A DNA stretch of 64,000 nucleotides from positions 47,342-111,341 of the forward strand of contig NZ_JACJSE010000021.1 of NCBI RefSeq assembly GCF_014698045.1. Reading direction: 5' to 3'. The notes under the pieces are model-generated. The model was given only the letters and a program-made list of their open reading frames with translations, searched no databases and had not been told where the DNA came from. Both the position numbers and the translations under genes were made by a program. This document shows, piece after piece, positions 25,785 to 35,789 of this stretch; positions within the stretch are counted from its first letter, which is position 1; the number at the start of each line of letters is the position of its first letter. The DNA comes from Aulosira sp. FACHB-615 (GTDB taxonomy: Bacteria > Cyanobacteriota > Cyanobacteriia > Cyanobacteriales > Nostocaceae).

Positions 25785-27803
25785 CTATATGGATGAAATA
25801 ATAACTATTATTATTCCTTTTGGTTGAGTGTTTGTTTTTAATTGCCAATAGCGATATCCGCTTATATAATCTAGATCCCCATCTATCCAGTTTGCTTCCG
25901 ATGGGAAATCTTCACCCCTACCATATTCCACAACTTCTATTCCTGTTGCTCCTCCAATTATCGATGCCCTTGGATTTCTTGCTATGTTAGTAATATCTAA
26001 AGACCATGCTGGTAAAACTGATACAGCCCATCGTTTAGGGCGTGGAAGTAACAAGTCCAAAACCCCGTTATAGAAAGAGCTTCCCAAAACAGTGCAGATA
26101 TAGAGATTACTGGCTCCGTCTATTATTATACCTTTAATTGGTACGATACCACCTTTCACGCTTGTGTAACTAGCTGTTTGCAAGCTCCAATTTCCCATCT
26201 TTCCAATGCCGATGTACGTCTCAACTAGCAAACTATTATTAGGTGCAACAGTTGTTTCCACATAGTTTTTTGAGCCGATCGCAACTCCTCCTGACACAGC
26301 CAGCTTGCTTTGCGGATTGGTTGTGCTGATGCCAACATTACCTTTATTAAATACAAGAACTGAGTTATGTAGTTGAGAATTGTTCGTTTGATTAAAGACC
26401 CACCTAACATTACTGTCGGTTACGGATGTATTTAAGCTCAAATTGTACAAATTAGGTTCTTTTTTAGCTTCAAACTGGATAGTACTTCCATCGTAGTCAT
26501 TAGGTGTCTCTACAGTTAACCTAGCTCCTCCTACATTTTTTGTTCCAATACCAACTTTGCCAGTAACATAGAGGTCTTTATCAATTGTCAGTGATCCTGT
26601 CATAGTGTCACCGCCTTTGCTCAACAAACCCGTTGTTAAGGGTTTGAAGATGACACGACAATCATCCTTCACACTAAATCCAGCGTTATCATACTTCACC
26701 AAGGCTAAACTACAGTAGCGATGTAAAATCCCGTGCGGTAGTTGGGCTTTGTTACTAGGCCATTCGATATTTGCAGTTAAGTTGCGTGCGGGAATTAACC
26801 AGTAGTCGCCTGTTTTATACTCACCTGCATCAAATTTGACCTGAATCTCATTCTCTAAAGTTATCCAATCATTCTGCACAGGGATATTACGAGAATCCCA
26901 ACGCCGTACTATCATTGATGACTCATAATCTGGTGCTTTGCCACTTGGCCACTCTTTCACTGTTAATGTGATTGCTTTAACAGATGCCAACTCTACTAAA
27001 AGTCCAGGTTCACCAGAGAGGGTTTGCTTTTCAGTAGTTATCTCCACCCAGTTACCTGCTGCAAATGCCGTTTGAATATCTTGTCCTAGACGACTGACGG
27101 TAATCTCCTGACCGACAATTTTCTCAACACGGGTAGCAATTGAGCCATTATCCCGCGACCATTTAAACGTAGCTTGACTGAGCGTACCGCCTGTATGAAT
27201 TTCCACACGGTAGAGTTGATTTTCTAGGTTTGCTCCCGCTCCTAAGATCGCTGATAATTTACCTAGAGGCTTCTCCCAGCTAGGTTTCCAGTCAGGAGGA
27301 GCGAAAGAGCTTTTGTCTGCATTGTTGCCCACTTTTTGGAGTTTTACTTGCCAAACATTCTTGACTCGCGTGGCCGTATCAGCCCCACCCAAAGCAGGTT
27401 CCCGAATCTCTGGATCTTCCAGTGCTGTGACGTGGCGCTGCCAGACATCAAGGTAAGCTAAGTAAATACCTTCTTCTTTTGGAAGTTCTGCACTTGGATA
27501 GTCTGATTGAGCAGTAAACAGCACAGGCTGGTCATTCTCAAAAAGCATACCCTCAACGTAGTATCGCCCTGCACCAATTTTGAGATTTTTTGGCTCATTA
27601 ATTGCTGTGATCTCAAATCCAGCATACTTTTCTGGTGCGCCACTCTGACCGATGAAATCGGTGATTTCAGTAGCAATTCGATGCTCTGTAATATCCAGTT
27701 GTTCGTTCCAATCTGCATCTAGTTGGACGCGCCCTTGTTGCATCAACACGCGGCTGAAACGCTTTTGGGGATTGAAGGTAAACCGAGAAAAATCGCCTTT
27801 CAT
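25785..27803 (-). CDS. CIS tail fibre-like protein (DUF6519 N-terminus)
   Basis: This is a 672-aa protein. Residues 1-400 carry the DUF6519-type N-terminus (MKGDFSRFTFNPQKRFSRVLMQQGRVQLDADWNEQ), common in contractile injection loci. Residues about 410-510 contain tail-fibre motifs KGGDTMTGSLTIDKDLYVTGKVGIGT and GNVGISTTNPQSKLAVSGG, each seen in phage and CIS fibres. The C-terminus ends in a hydrophobic run (GIIIVIISSI). It is presumably the receptor- or membrane-facing fibre attached to the baseplate. It is followed by the coiled-coil gene and preceded by the tail protein I-like gene 19 bp away. In a thylakoid-anchored Anabaena CIS, extensions of such fibres mediate membrane anchoring. Confidence 0.8.
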   Translation of the reverse strand: MKGDFSRFTFNPQKRFSRVLMQQGRVQLDADWNEQLDITEHRIATEITDFIGQSGAPEKYAGFEITAINEPKNLKIGAGRYYVEGMLFENDQPVLFTAQSDYPSAELPKEEGIYLAYLDVWQRHVTALEDPEIREPALGGADTATRVKNVWQVKLQKVGNNADKSSFAPPDWKPSWEKPLGKLSAILGAGANLENQLYRVEIHTGGTLSQATFKWSRDNGSIATRVEKIVGQEITVSRLGQDIQTAFAAGNWVEITTEKQTLSGEPGLLVELASVKAITLTVKEWPSGKAPDYESSMIVRRWDSRNIPVQNDWITLENEIQVKFDAGEYKTGDYWLIPARNLTANIEWPSNKAQLPHGILHRYCSLALVKYDNAGFSVKDDCRVIFKPLTTGLLSKGGDTMTGSLTIDKDLYVTGKVGIGTKNVGGARLTVETPNDYDGSTIQFEAKKEPNLYNLSLNTSVTDSNVRWVFNQTNNSQLHNSVLVFNKGNVGISTTNPQSKLAVSGGVAIGSKNYVETTVAPNNSLLVETYIGIGKMGNWSLQTASYTSVKGGIVPIKGIIIDGASNLYICTVLGSSFYNGVLDLLLPRPKRWAVSVLPAWSLDITNIARNPRASIIGGATGIEVVEYGRGEDFPSEANWIDGDLDYISGYRYWQLKTNTQPKGIIIVIISSI

Positions 27804-27822
27804 AATATTTCCTTTAATAACT

Positions 27823-29946
27823 TCAAGACATATAGAAAATTCCAGCTTCTGAGCCAGCAGGCAAATATTCTTCTAAGCTGAGACGAAGATAAGCGGTGCG
27901 TTGAGGTTGGTGAAGCAGATGAAATGCACCCATCTCGCCTCCATCGTCTGCACCTGTGGCAATTTCTGGCGGACAAGCTAGTGCTAGTTGGGCGTACCCC
28001 GGATCGCCATACTGCACAGAGGTGAACAGGGGTTTGATTTGGCGATCGCCATTGCTATCCTCCAGAGGTTGACAGCAGTAACGGCGTGGAGTTTGGGAAT
28101 CTTTTGGCAGATAGCTGAAGCGGACACTACCCGTTTGGCAATTCTTCACAGTGACGGGTGCTGTAAATATCACATTAGATGCTAGTGTCAGTTCGTGGAG
28201 GTTAACTTTACCAAAGATTGTAGTTCGCTCTAAAGTGGTGCGGGGGTGAGATTTTTCGTCTGCGGTGTTGGTAGCGATCGCATAATCTAAATCTGCATTA
28301 TTACGCAATTTGTTTGTATCTATAGTTGCATCATTTGTAGCTTTTCTCAAGCTAGATACATCCTCTAAAATGCTGTCTATGATGCTGTCTTGTACTGTTA
28401 AACTGACAATCTGCTCTGGCAATTGTAAAGCACCGACAATGCTATGAGAGATAAATATTTGCAAACTGGAAATATTCTGTTTTGATTTTTCTACCTGCAC
28501 TCCACCAATCAAAGTACAGTGAATGATGTTCAGTTTCAACCCTGTTTGAATGCTGACTTTACTATCAATTAGTATTCCATTGAAGGTCAACGCGGCATCG
28601 GGATTGTTATCTGCAACCTTGAAAACTAACGGGTTTTTACCACAACTAATGATAGGGCGCATTCCGTTGGCTGCTTGAATCGTCAAGCGACCGGCTTTTT
28701 TCAGGATGATTGGTTCAGTGAGTTCATGCACTTGGCTATCAGCGATTTCAATGATGCCAGATGGATTGTTTTGAGTTAAATATTCTCGTAAAGCATCCTG
28801 CAACTTTTTCCCATCTTGACTAACGACACAGTACCAGGGAATAGAATCATTCGTTGCTAAAGTTGGCTGGCGGTCATAGGGGCCGCCACCAATGTCACCA
28901 CTGAAACTGTAGCAGTAGCTAACGTTCACAGCTTGGGTTGGTGGTTCGTTGATCGGGAAAGCTATTCGTCCCAATTTGACATCTACAGCGACTTTACCTG
29001 ATGCGGGACTTTGCCAGTTACTTAAATCCATACTCACCAGCTGCATCGGTGAGATATTTGAGATGTTGAAACTGCGATTGGGGCCGTAATATTGGCTGTC
29101 TGGTGGTTGCTGGTCTGGTCGTGCGTCTTTGTATTGCTGTTGATATGCCTTTAAATCGGCTGCAAATGCTTGTTGAGCGATCGCACCAGGTAAGTTAATT
29201 ACTTCAGCAAATTGAGTAATTTCGGTTTTGGTTTGGGGTCGATTGAATAAAGTTGTCTGATAGCCAAGGGGGTGAAAGGTATACCCAATAATTTTTTCTC
29301 CTGCTGAATCTTTCACAGGGTAAGCGGGACTGTTGGTAATTGGATAACTTTGCAGTCGCCAGACAAACAAGCCTAGATTCGAGATGTTGTATTTGCCGCG
29401 CATCGCCGCGAAGGATTGCTCAGATTTTATCCCATCTGGACTGATGCGACGTACATCAACTGAATGAGCGATCGCATCAAAGGGCGAATTCAACTGTTCT
29501 AATTTTGCTTGCTGACGGATGTCGATGGTACTGCCTTTACCCAGACGGATATGATTTATATTTTGGGTAGCACTGAGTAGCTCAAAAAATTCTACTACCT
29601 TAGCTCTCCAGCCAGTGACATCAAATGTGATATTTTCTAGAATGGCAGGAGTACCTTTACGACGACGGTAGGCGATTGTATTGGCAACGTATGACCGTTG
29701 ACTCCACAATAAACTTTTTTCATCATTTAAACCCTCAATTCCCAATAAGTCTGCGATGTAAGGAACCACCCACTCATCACAGGTTTCGATGAACCAGTTT
29801 TCATACAGCCCATCAATATCGGCCTCAATTGTTCGCAGTTGGCTTTCCATAACTGCAAGTAAAGCCCGCAACGGTTCTCCCTGCGCCAAATCTCGTTGGC
29901 GATAGATAGACGGGAGGAGATGATAAAGACGTTCTAACTGATTCAT
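27823..29946 (-). CDS. CIS baseplate / tail protein I-like protein with beta-helix region
   Basis: The 707-aa protein begins LERLYHLLPSIYRQRDLAQGEPLRALLAVMESQLRTIEADIDGLYENWFIETCDEWVVPYIADLLGI, the signature of phage tail protein I-like baseplate proteins. Residues about 395-520 hold short strands with Ile/Leu at regular intervals (LTIQAANGMRPIISCG..., IIHCTLIGGVQVEKS), a right-handed beta-helix-like region. It probably connects the wedge with the fibre. The start ATG overlaps the stop of the J-like gene upstream by 4 nt. Confidence 0.82.
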   Translation of the reverse strand: MNQLERLYHLLPSIYRQRDLAQGEPLRALLAVMESQLRTIEADIDGLYENWFIETCDEWVVPYIADLLGIEGLNDEKSLLWSQRSYVANTIAYRRRKGTPAILENITFDVTGWRAKVVEFFELLSATQNINHIRLGKGSTIDIRQQAKLEQLNSPFDAIAHSVDVRRISPDGIKSEQSFAAMRGKYNISNLGLFVWRLQSYPITNSPAYPVKDSAGEKIIGYTFHPLGYQTTLFNRPQTKTEITQFAEVINLPGAIAQQAFAADLKAYQQQYKDARPDQQPPDSQYYGPNRSFNISNISPMQLVSMDLSNWQSPASGKVAVDVKLGRIAFPINEPPTQAVNVSYCYSFSGDIGGGPYDRQPTLATNDSIPWYCVVSQDGKKLQDALREYLTQNNPSGIIEIADSQVHELTEPIILKKAGRLTIQAANGMRPIISCGKNPLVFKVADNNPDAALTFNGILIDSKVSIQTGLKLNIIHCTLIGGVQVEKSKQNISSLQIFISHSIVGALQLPEQIVSLTVQDSIIDSILEDVSSLRKATNDATIDTNKLRNNADLDYAIATNTADEKSHPRTTLERTTIFGKVNLHELTLASNVIFTAPVTVKNCQTGSVRFSYLPKDSQTPRRYCCQPLEDSNGDRQIKPLFTSVQYGDPGYAQLALACPPEIATGADDGGEMGAFHLLHQPQRTAYLRLSLEEYLPAGSEAGIFYMS

Positions 29947-32681
29947 GAGCCTTTTTTGAGTGTTATGCCTTGAGGGTTAATTAGTAATAACTGAGATGGC
30001 AAAGCTTGTTTTTTATTTACATCCCAAGAGGCTGTTTTTGCTGCTATGGATGAAGGAATTGGTTTGGTTTTATTGTCAGATGTTAAGTAAAGAAAATCCA
30101 AATTAACTGCTAATACACCCGCGATATTTTGGATAATTTCAAGAACTTCTGAAGCGGCTACTGCTTGTCCAAATTCACGTTTGGCGAAACTAAATGTTTG
30201 ATTGAGTGTACTTTCTATAATCTGCTTGACACTGTTTTCCTGATAACGTGGGTCAATCCATACTGTTGCTTCTATGTTAAAGTACAACGGCTCGTAGGAT
30301 TGAATTTCCACAAATTGTAATGGATTACTCATATTAGAAACAATTGCTTGTTTCAGGTTAGTAAAAAGTGTTGAATTAGATTCAACTTGTTGACCATCAT
30401 CAGCAGCAATAGTAATGTGTATTAATTTTGTTTGTCCTGTCCAGAGAATGACAGCTTGAGCTTTGCCAATACCAGCAAAACTTTGAGTAAAGTTTTGAAA
30501 GTCTCGTAAAGAAACAATGCGATCTAGTGTGCGGACGGTGCGGGGAGTGTTATCGCGGATATGCAAAGAGGTTTCGCGATCGCCTGCGCCTGTGGCATCA
30601 TGCAAATTAGTGACATCCCGAATTCCTAAAGGTCGGTTTTGCAGCAGTATCAAAGAACCTGCTTTGACTTCTCCAACTTGACCAATACCACTACGGTAGG
30701 TAGCCACGACATTTTCCTGTCCACTGGGTAAGCGAGAACCATGAATCCCATCACCAAAGATAATGGTAAACTCGCCTCGGTCGTCAATTTGTACAATGTA
30801 GCATTGGCTACGGGCATCTTGCTCTTCTAGAGATGCAACTTCTTGCCACAAGACATTGTTCACATAGACTTGTAAAGTACTTTTGCTACCACTAGCTGTA
30901 GCTGCCGAGACATAAGTTAAAGGTGGTTTTTTCAGCTTAAATCTTTGGTTAGCTTGCCCGCCATTACCACTACCAAGGACTTCTTTTTCTACAGTTTCAC
31001 CGTGTGTGGCTGGGACAACATTGGCATAAATAGTCATACTTGCAGTATCGTAATCATGCTGGAGGTCATAGCTCAATGTAAGAGATTGAGAGTCATCCAT
31101 ACTGCCAACAAAAGCAATTTCGGTATTAGTTTTGTCCTTGATGATGACTGTGCGTCCAGGTTCTAGTGGAGGTATTGACTGCGCTAGTTTAATCAGTGGA
31201 TTTTGCCGCTTAATTGATGGTAATTCTTGCGGTTTTTTGAACAGTAGTAATTGTTCGCTTTGAATAAAAATAGTAGTTTTACGTAAATCGAACTTTTCTA
31301 AACCATTGCTACTTGTAACATTTATTCGGGTAACTTTTCCTGCTAATTCAAAATCTGAGCGGAAAACAGTAGAGCTATTTTCAACTTGATAAAGTTCAGA
31401 TGATTCATCCTGATTTAACAGCACCCAGCTTCCTGGTAAAACATTTGGATATAAGGCATTCAAGTCAATTTGTGAAGATTGAATGCTAAATTTACTCCAT
31501 TCCGATATTGCTTTATTGTAAATAAAACCTTGTATGTTATCTAGGTTAGGAATAAAGCCAGAATCAACTGTAATTATTTTTTTATTTTCAGAAATATTAA
31601 CTACGGTTTTTGATTGATTAGCAACTGTGATAATATCACCTTTGTTAATAGATGTGGTGAAGACTGCATCATTATTTACTCTTATAGTTATGCCAGTGCA
31701 ATTAATAGTTTCGCTACCAAACTGACTAGGGCTATATTTGCGTTTAATTTCCGGGGATAATTCACTCCAGTCGCGAGCATTATGACCGAAAAGCGATGCT
31801 TGCTGTCGAAAGGCGAATACTTGCAGATTATTAGCGGAACTGTGTGTTGCATTTACTAACACTACTGGTAGTGTTTGTTTTGTGTTATTATTCCAGCGAA
31901 TCAATGTAAAGTTGTTTTGGGCATCAGTTTCTACAGATTCCAAAGTTAAGAAAAATCTAAATTCACGCTTGGGAGGATTTGCATTGGGATCAGGTGAAAC
32001 AGGCAAAGGAGCAGTGTTATCACCCCCTGTATCACTGATAATTAAAATGCGATCGCCGGGCTGAAGTCTAGTATTTGTTACTTGTAAACTTAGTTCAGTT
32101 GTGTCTTGATCAAATTTTGGCGTGTCGAATTTTGGGGAAATATCGGGCTTAAGGCTATTCCACTCAACTCGTGTTTTTATCTCTGCAATCGTTTCAAAGG
32201 TCTGGGGAAGTTCTCCTGATGCTTTGGGAATACTCTGCACCCTTGTGCCAGCAGGAACTGTAACTTCCTGGGCTGAACCTGGTGCATCTTCGACGGTAAA
32301 AGTGAGGTATGTACTAGCAGCAACCCCAGGATTGAGTTTATAACCAACTGTACGCGATAATTCTAAAATGGAGCGGTCTTCAGTGGCTGTTCGCAGATAT
32401 CCTTCGTTAGCAATTCGCTCTTGGTAAAACGTCAGGACATCTCCAACCACTGCCCAAGCATCAAGGAGGGCGATCGCAGGATCATCAAGATGTTGTGTAG
32501 TTAGTTTATTTAGGGGATGCTGTGGCTTTTGTGTGTCGGGATGGGGAATTTCTTGAGTTGGTAAACCTGCTAATAGACGTTGAAAGAAGCTGGGGTGAGT
32601 GCCTATGCGGTAAGCCAAGGCACTTAATCCAGGCGGATTGTAATTAGTAGGTTGCTCTGAACTGACATCTGAACTATTCAT
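29943..32681 (-). CDS. Putative baseplate wedge protein, gp6/J-like (second)
   Basis: The protein is 912 aa from the ATG at 32681, which overlaps the previous stop (ATGA). Near the N-terminus YQERIANEGYLRTATEDRSILELSRTVGYKLNPGVAASTYLTFTVEDAPG and later GDGIHGSRLPSGQENVVATYRSGIGQVGEVKAGSL identify the large gp6/Baseplate J-like family of eCIS (Afp12-like). Residues about 400-600 include an immunoglobulin-like or inserted domain. It forms the wedge around the hub. Strong match to family layout; exact Afp number is inference. Confidence 0.85.
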   Translation of the reverse strand: MNSSDVSSEQPTNYNPPGLSALAYRIGTHPSFFQRLLAGLPTQEIPHPDTQKPQHPLNKLTTQHLDDPAIALLDAWAVVGDVLTFYQERIANEGYLRTATEDRSILELSRTVGYKLNPGVAASTYLTFTVEDAPGSAQEVTVPAGTRVQSIPKASGELPQTFETIAEIKTRVEWNSLKPDISPKFDTPKFDQDTTELSLQVTNTRLQPGDRILIISDTGGDNTAPLPVSPDPNANPPKREFRFFLTLESVETDAQNNFTLIRWNNNTKQTLPVVLVNATHSSANNLQVFAFRQQASLFGHNARDWSELSPEIKRKYSPSQFGSETINCTGITIRVNNDAVFTTSINKGDIITVANQSKTVVNISENKKIITVDSGFIPNLDNIQGFIYNKAISEWSKFSIQSSQIDLNALYPNVLPGSWVLLNQDESSELYQVENSSTVFRSDFELAGKVTRINVTSSNGLEKFDLRKTTIFIQSEQLLLFKKPQELPSIKRQNPLIKLAQSIPPLEPGRTVIIKDKTNTEIAFVGSMDDSQSLTLSYDLQHDYDTASMTIYANVVPATHGETVEKEVLGSGNGGQANQRFKLKKPPLTYVSAATASGSKSTLQVYVNNVLWQEVASLEEQDARSQCYIVQIDDRGEFTIIFGDGIHGSRLPSGQENVVATYRSGIGQVGEVKAGSLILLQNRPLGIRDVTNLHDATGAGDRETSLHIRDNTPRTVRTLDRIVSLRDFQNFTQSFAGIGKAQAVILWTGQTKLIHITIAADDGQQVESNSTLFTNLKQAIVSNMSNPLQFVEIQSYEPLYFNIEATVWIDPRYQENSVKQIIESTLNQTFSFAKREFGQAVAASEVLEIIQNIAGVLAVNLDFLYLTSDNKTKPIPSSIAAKTASWDVNKKQALPSQLLLINPQGITLKKGS

Positions 32682-35095
32682 AAGCCACCCTTGCAATTAA
32701 ACTCAATTCTGCCGTTTTCTGGCGCATCTAAGTTATTGTCGAGATGAGCGATTTCCAAAGGCGCGATCGCAATTTTTCCTGTCTCGATTTCGTTTCCTTC
32801 AGGCGAACCCCAGCGTTGAAACCGCTTAATTGGCATCTCTACTTGCACAACTCCTGGTAACTCCATTGCTGTTTTGACAATTTGACTTACGTAAACTGGT
32901 TGACCAAAACTCCAGTTGTCTGGATGAAAAAAACCACGCTTACCATTGGGCAAGTCTATGTTACTAAAGGTTTCCAATAGCAGCCGCTTGACGCTGCTGG
33001 CAAAGTATCCCGGTGCTACTTGCACTGTTAAGGCAATATCTAAAGGGACAAATTGCGGTGCAGTAATTTCTAAGTCATAGCCAGTGAGGCGGTAGGGTGC
33101 GATAAATTGCCGCAATGTGGCTTTAAAAGTCTCGTCGATGGGTTGATTTTTCCGACCTTTCACCGCAATAAAGACAGTGTTCCAACTACCAGTCCAGCGA
33201 ATAGTAACTGCGGCTGTTTGTACTTGGGGGTGACGTGCTAAAACTTTTTGGTAGTCCGCCGCCGTAATACAGCGTTGCTGTTGATTCCGAAACACTTCTG
33301 GGGCGTACAACCGTACCTGATCAATAGATTCGGGTTCTGTACCTCCCTGTGCTGGTAAGGGATTTCGCACTTGTATAATCTTTTTTCCGATTTCAGCATC
33401 GCAGACAATATGTGCGATCGCATCATGGCCGACATTACCCTGTATACCGTTGCCGACTCTATAGTTTGCTATTAATTGATTTTGGCTAGTTGGTTTTCTG
33501 CCCCGCACTCCGTCCCCGAAACGCAAATGAGCAATACCATCACTTTCCATTTCCACCACAAAATCATTAGCAAAGCGATCGCTACTCAATAAATCACGTC
33601 TCGCCCACCAAATCCTATCAGATTTCTCTTCATGGATCTCGATCATCGGTGTGGCTGCATCAGGGTTTTGGGTCAGGGTTTGATTTGCTGACTGTTCTTT
33701 TCCCTTCACCACGTCATAAACAACGGCGTGTGTCAAGCCAATGTTTTGCAGTTGTGGGCGATAGCGTCCGGTTTGGGGTACGGGTGGGAGTGTCTCGGCG
33801 GTAATTCTTCTGCCATGCTCTGCCAGCACAATATTACCTTGGGCAATGCTCATGTTTTCTAGAGATTGAGTGTCTTGATAAATGGCAATGTCTAAGGGGA
33901 ATGGTAAAGCGTCTTCAGGATGCCACTCAATTTCAGTAATCTCTTGAGCAAAGAGTGTATCTTGTTGAGGAGTGACTTTAGTTAAGCGTACCGCGTGGCG
34001 ATGTTTGGGGTCAGGGGCATTACCTGTGGTTTTACTTTGAATTTCCTCCAAAATCAGTACATCCCCTGCCTTTAAGTTGGCTAAATTCCCTTGTAATGTG
34101 GCACGGGTAGCCCCTAGAGGCAAGGAAAATTCCCTGGCTCCCCAGGTATAAAAATTAATTTGGTTGAGTTCGCGAAAGACGGTGAGGGGGTAAATTGTTT
34201 CAAATACCTGGGTTTGCTGGAATAATAATTTTTCATACTCGGCAGAAGTCATGGCTACTCCTGGGGATGAGTTGGTGCTTTTAGTGATTAATTTAGTTCT
34301 GGCTGGTAATAATAGTCCTGGTTGAGTCACTTCATCTTTGACTTGCACTTGCACCCAGACACGGGCATTACAGCCTTCGTGCATGGTGTAGTCGATTAAC
34401 CTGGTGTGGCGACCAATGGAAATGCGTCGTCTTGCTGTTCCCAGATAAGCTTCTGTTGCTACGGCATCTTGGTAATAACTGAGGCGATCGCCTGCATAGG
34501 CTAAAATTTCTACTAAGGTGATGCCTAAATCTGCTGGGTGGCGTTCTTTCCACTGGGGCATGACGACCGATAAACAGTCAAGCATTAACTGGCGAAAACT
34601 GCTGTAATCTCTAGCTAGATAATCAATTTCTAAGGTTGAGGGTGGCTCTGGTAAACTGGGGAGCGATCGCAATGGATCGAAAGGACTAGGTTTATCGACT
34701 TCTAGGGAGAAACTCGCCTGGGAGAAGAATGGATCGAGGTGCGCTACATTGATTAACTCTAGGGTATAAACCGGGAAGTTGCCTGATGCTGATGTGTCTT
34801 GTTGTCTGTCTTGCACCTGTAGCAGTTGGACTTGCAGGATGTTAGGAGGACTAAGAGTAATTCCCTGTACCTGTAAGTTAGTGGTGACGTTTGCACCCCT
34901 GGTAATGCGAATATTCGTGGCTGTGATTTGGGATAGAGAATTGTACTTAGTCTCTACCCCAGGCAGAAAATAGAGCCTCAACTGTAGAGGATTAGTTTCT
35001 ACTTGAATATAATCCAGACCAATTTGTTGAGGATGAGAAATAATCCTATCTCTTCGCAAGTTGCGGGAGAAATCATCAAGTTGTATGTCACTCAT
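32678..35095 (-). CDS. Putative baseplate wedge protein, gp6/J-like (first)
   Basis: The 805-aa protein contains YLARDYSSFRQLMLDCLSVVMPQWKERHPADLGITLVEILAYAGDRLSYYQDAVATEAYLGTARRRISIGRHTRLIDYTMHEGCNARVWV, the conserved early block of eCIS baseplate J-like proteins. The C-terminal IRWTGSWNTVFIAVKGRKNQPIDE and LTGYDLEITAPQFVPLDIALTVQV follow the usual pattern. It pairs with the next gene as the two wedge subunits (Afp11/Afp12-like). Its start overlaps the gp25-like stop by 4 nt and its stop overlaps the start of the next wedge gene. Confidence 0.85.
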   Translation of the reverse strand: MSDIQLDDFSRNLRRDRIISHPQQIGLDYIQVETNPLQLRLYFLPGVETKYNSLSQITATNIRITRGANVTTNLQVQGITLSPPNILQVQLLQVQDRQQDTSASGNFPVYTLELINVAHLDPFFSQASFSLEVDKPSPFDPLRSLPSLPEPPSTLEIDYLARDYSSFRQLMLDCLSVVMPQWKERHPADLGITLVEILAYAGDRLSYYQDAVATEAYLGTARRRISIGRHTRLIDYTMHEGCNARVWVQVQVKDEVTQPGLLLPARTKLITKSTNSSPGVAMTSAEYEKLLFQQTQVFETIYPLTVFRELNQINFYTWGAREFSLPLGATRATLQGNLANLKAGDVLILEEIQSKTTGNAPDPKHRHAVRLTKVTPQQDTLFAQEITEIEWHPEDALPFPLDIAIYQDTQSLENMSIAQGNIVLAEHGRRITAETLPPVPQTGRYRPQLQNIGLTHAVVYDVVKGKEQSANQTLTQNPDAATPMIEIHEEKSDRIWWARRDLLSSDRFANDFVVEMESDGIAHLRFGDGVRGRKPTSQNQLIANYRVGNGIQGNVGHDAIAHIVCDAEIGKKIIQVRNPLPAQGGTEPESIDQVRLYAPEVFRNQQQRCITAADYQKVLARHPQVQTAAVTIRWTGSWNTVFIAVKGRKNQPIDETFKATLRQFIAPYRLTGYDLEITAPQFVPLDIALTVQVAPGYFASSVKRLLLETFSNIDLPNGKRGFFHPDNWSFGQPVYVSQIVKTAMELPGVVQVEMPIKRFQRWGSPEGNEIETGKIAIAPLEIAHLDNNLDAPENGRIEFNCKGGL

Positions 35096-35463
35096 CCCAC
35101 TCCACCTCGCTCAAATTGGGCTACTTGGCGTTCTTGATTGCGACGAATAATGTACTGTACAACCACTCGTAAGGTAGATTCTTCACTTGTAACTTGTAAA
35201 GCTTCCACTTGAATTAAATCACCCAGCCATTGTTGCAATGCTCCCTGGACAAGAAACTGAGTAGCTGCTGCCATTTCGTCACTATTGGGAGCAAACACCA
35301 ACTGCATTAACCCACTGCCAAAGGTAGGGCGGTTGACTCGTTCCCCTGGCATTGTAAATAGCAGTTGCTCAATCATCTGGCGGATATGGTCGTCGGGGGA
35401 GGCGTTGGCAATGCGGCGACTGCTGTCATCAATTTGGAATGGATAGGCAATTTCTGTATTCAT
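35092..35463 (-). CDS. gp25/GPW-like baseplate protein
   Basis: The protein is 123 aa from ATG 35463 (MNTEIAYPFQIDDSSRRIANASPDDHIRQMIEQLLFTMPGERVNRPTFGSGL). It matches the gp25/lysozyme-like family: HIRQMIEQLLFTMPGER and the F-G-S-G motif. The in-frame upstream extension lies inside the PAAR gene and is rejected. It is the wedge protein that contacts the sheath start. Spacing to the PAAR-like gene is 2 bp and to the wedge gene a 4-nt overlap, which confirms the operon. Confidence 0.85.
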   Translation of the reverse strand: MNTEIAYPFQIDDSSRRIANASPDDHIRQMIEQLLFTMPGERVNRPTFGSGLMQLVFAPNSDEMAAATQFLVQGALQQWLGDLIQVEALQVTSEESTLRVVVQYIIRRNQERQVAQFERGGVG

Positions 35464-35465
35464 CG

Positions 35466-35789
35466 CTACATCCCCTTGACCCGCACTTGGGTGGCTGCAA
35501 TGGTTAATCCCGTCTCTGTCGGTGTGCAGACGGCTTGAGAATCTTGTAAAAGGACGGGCATTCCGTTCGCTTTTATTCTTGTCGCCGCCACTACCCAGGA
35601 AGCAGTCACGCAGGGTTGGGGTGTTCCAGATGGCAGAGTGTTGGGACAACCTGCGATCGCATAGGTACTCGTCTGCGTGACAATCGGTTCTCCACAGACT
35701 TTCACCTGTGGGTTGACAACAATGGGTTGTGCCGAGCCACTATGTAGACATAAAACCGTCGCACCTTGGTGTAATAAAAAACCAGGCAT
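35466..35789 (-). CDS. PAAR-like spike-tip protein
   Basis: The protein is 107 aa from the ATG at 35789; the adjacent GTG at 35792 is possible, but SD GGAGG is 7 nt from the ATG. The sequence MPGFLLHQGATVLCLHSGSAQPIVVNPQVKVCGEPIV...CPNTLPSGTPQPCVTASWVVAATRIKANGMPVLLQDS resembles PAAR/DUF4280 spike tips. Four Cys and two His could bind metal. In CIS it caps the gp5-like spike as the puncturing tip. It shares one base with the stop of the spike gene. Confidence 0.75.
   Translation of the reverse strand: MPGFLLHQGATVLCLHSGSAQPIVVNPQVKVCGEPIVTQTSTYAIAGCPNTLPSGTPQPCVTASWVVAATRIKANGMPVLLQDSQAVCTPTETGLTIAATQVRVKGM

Noticed and set aside
35464..35649. Extended gp25 protein
   Set aside because: The extension would overlap the PAAR gene fully, and the family start is at 35463.
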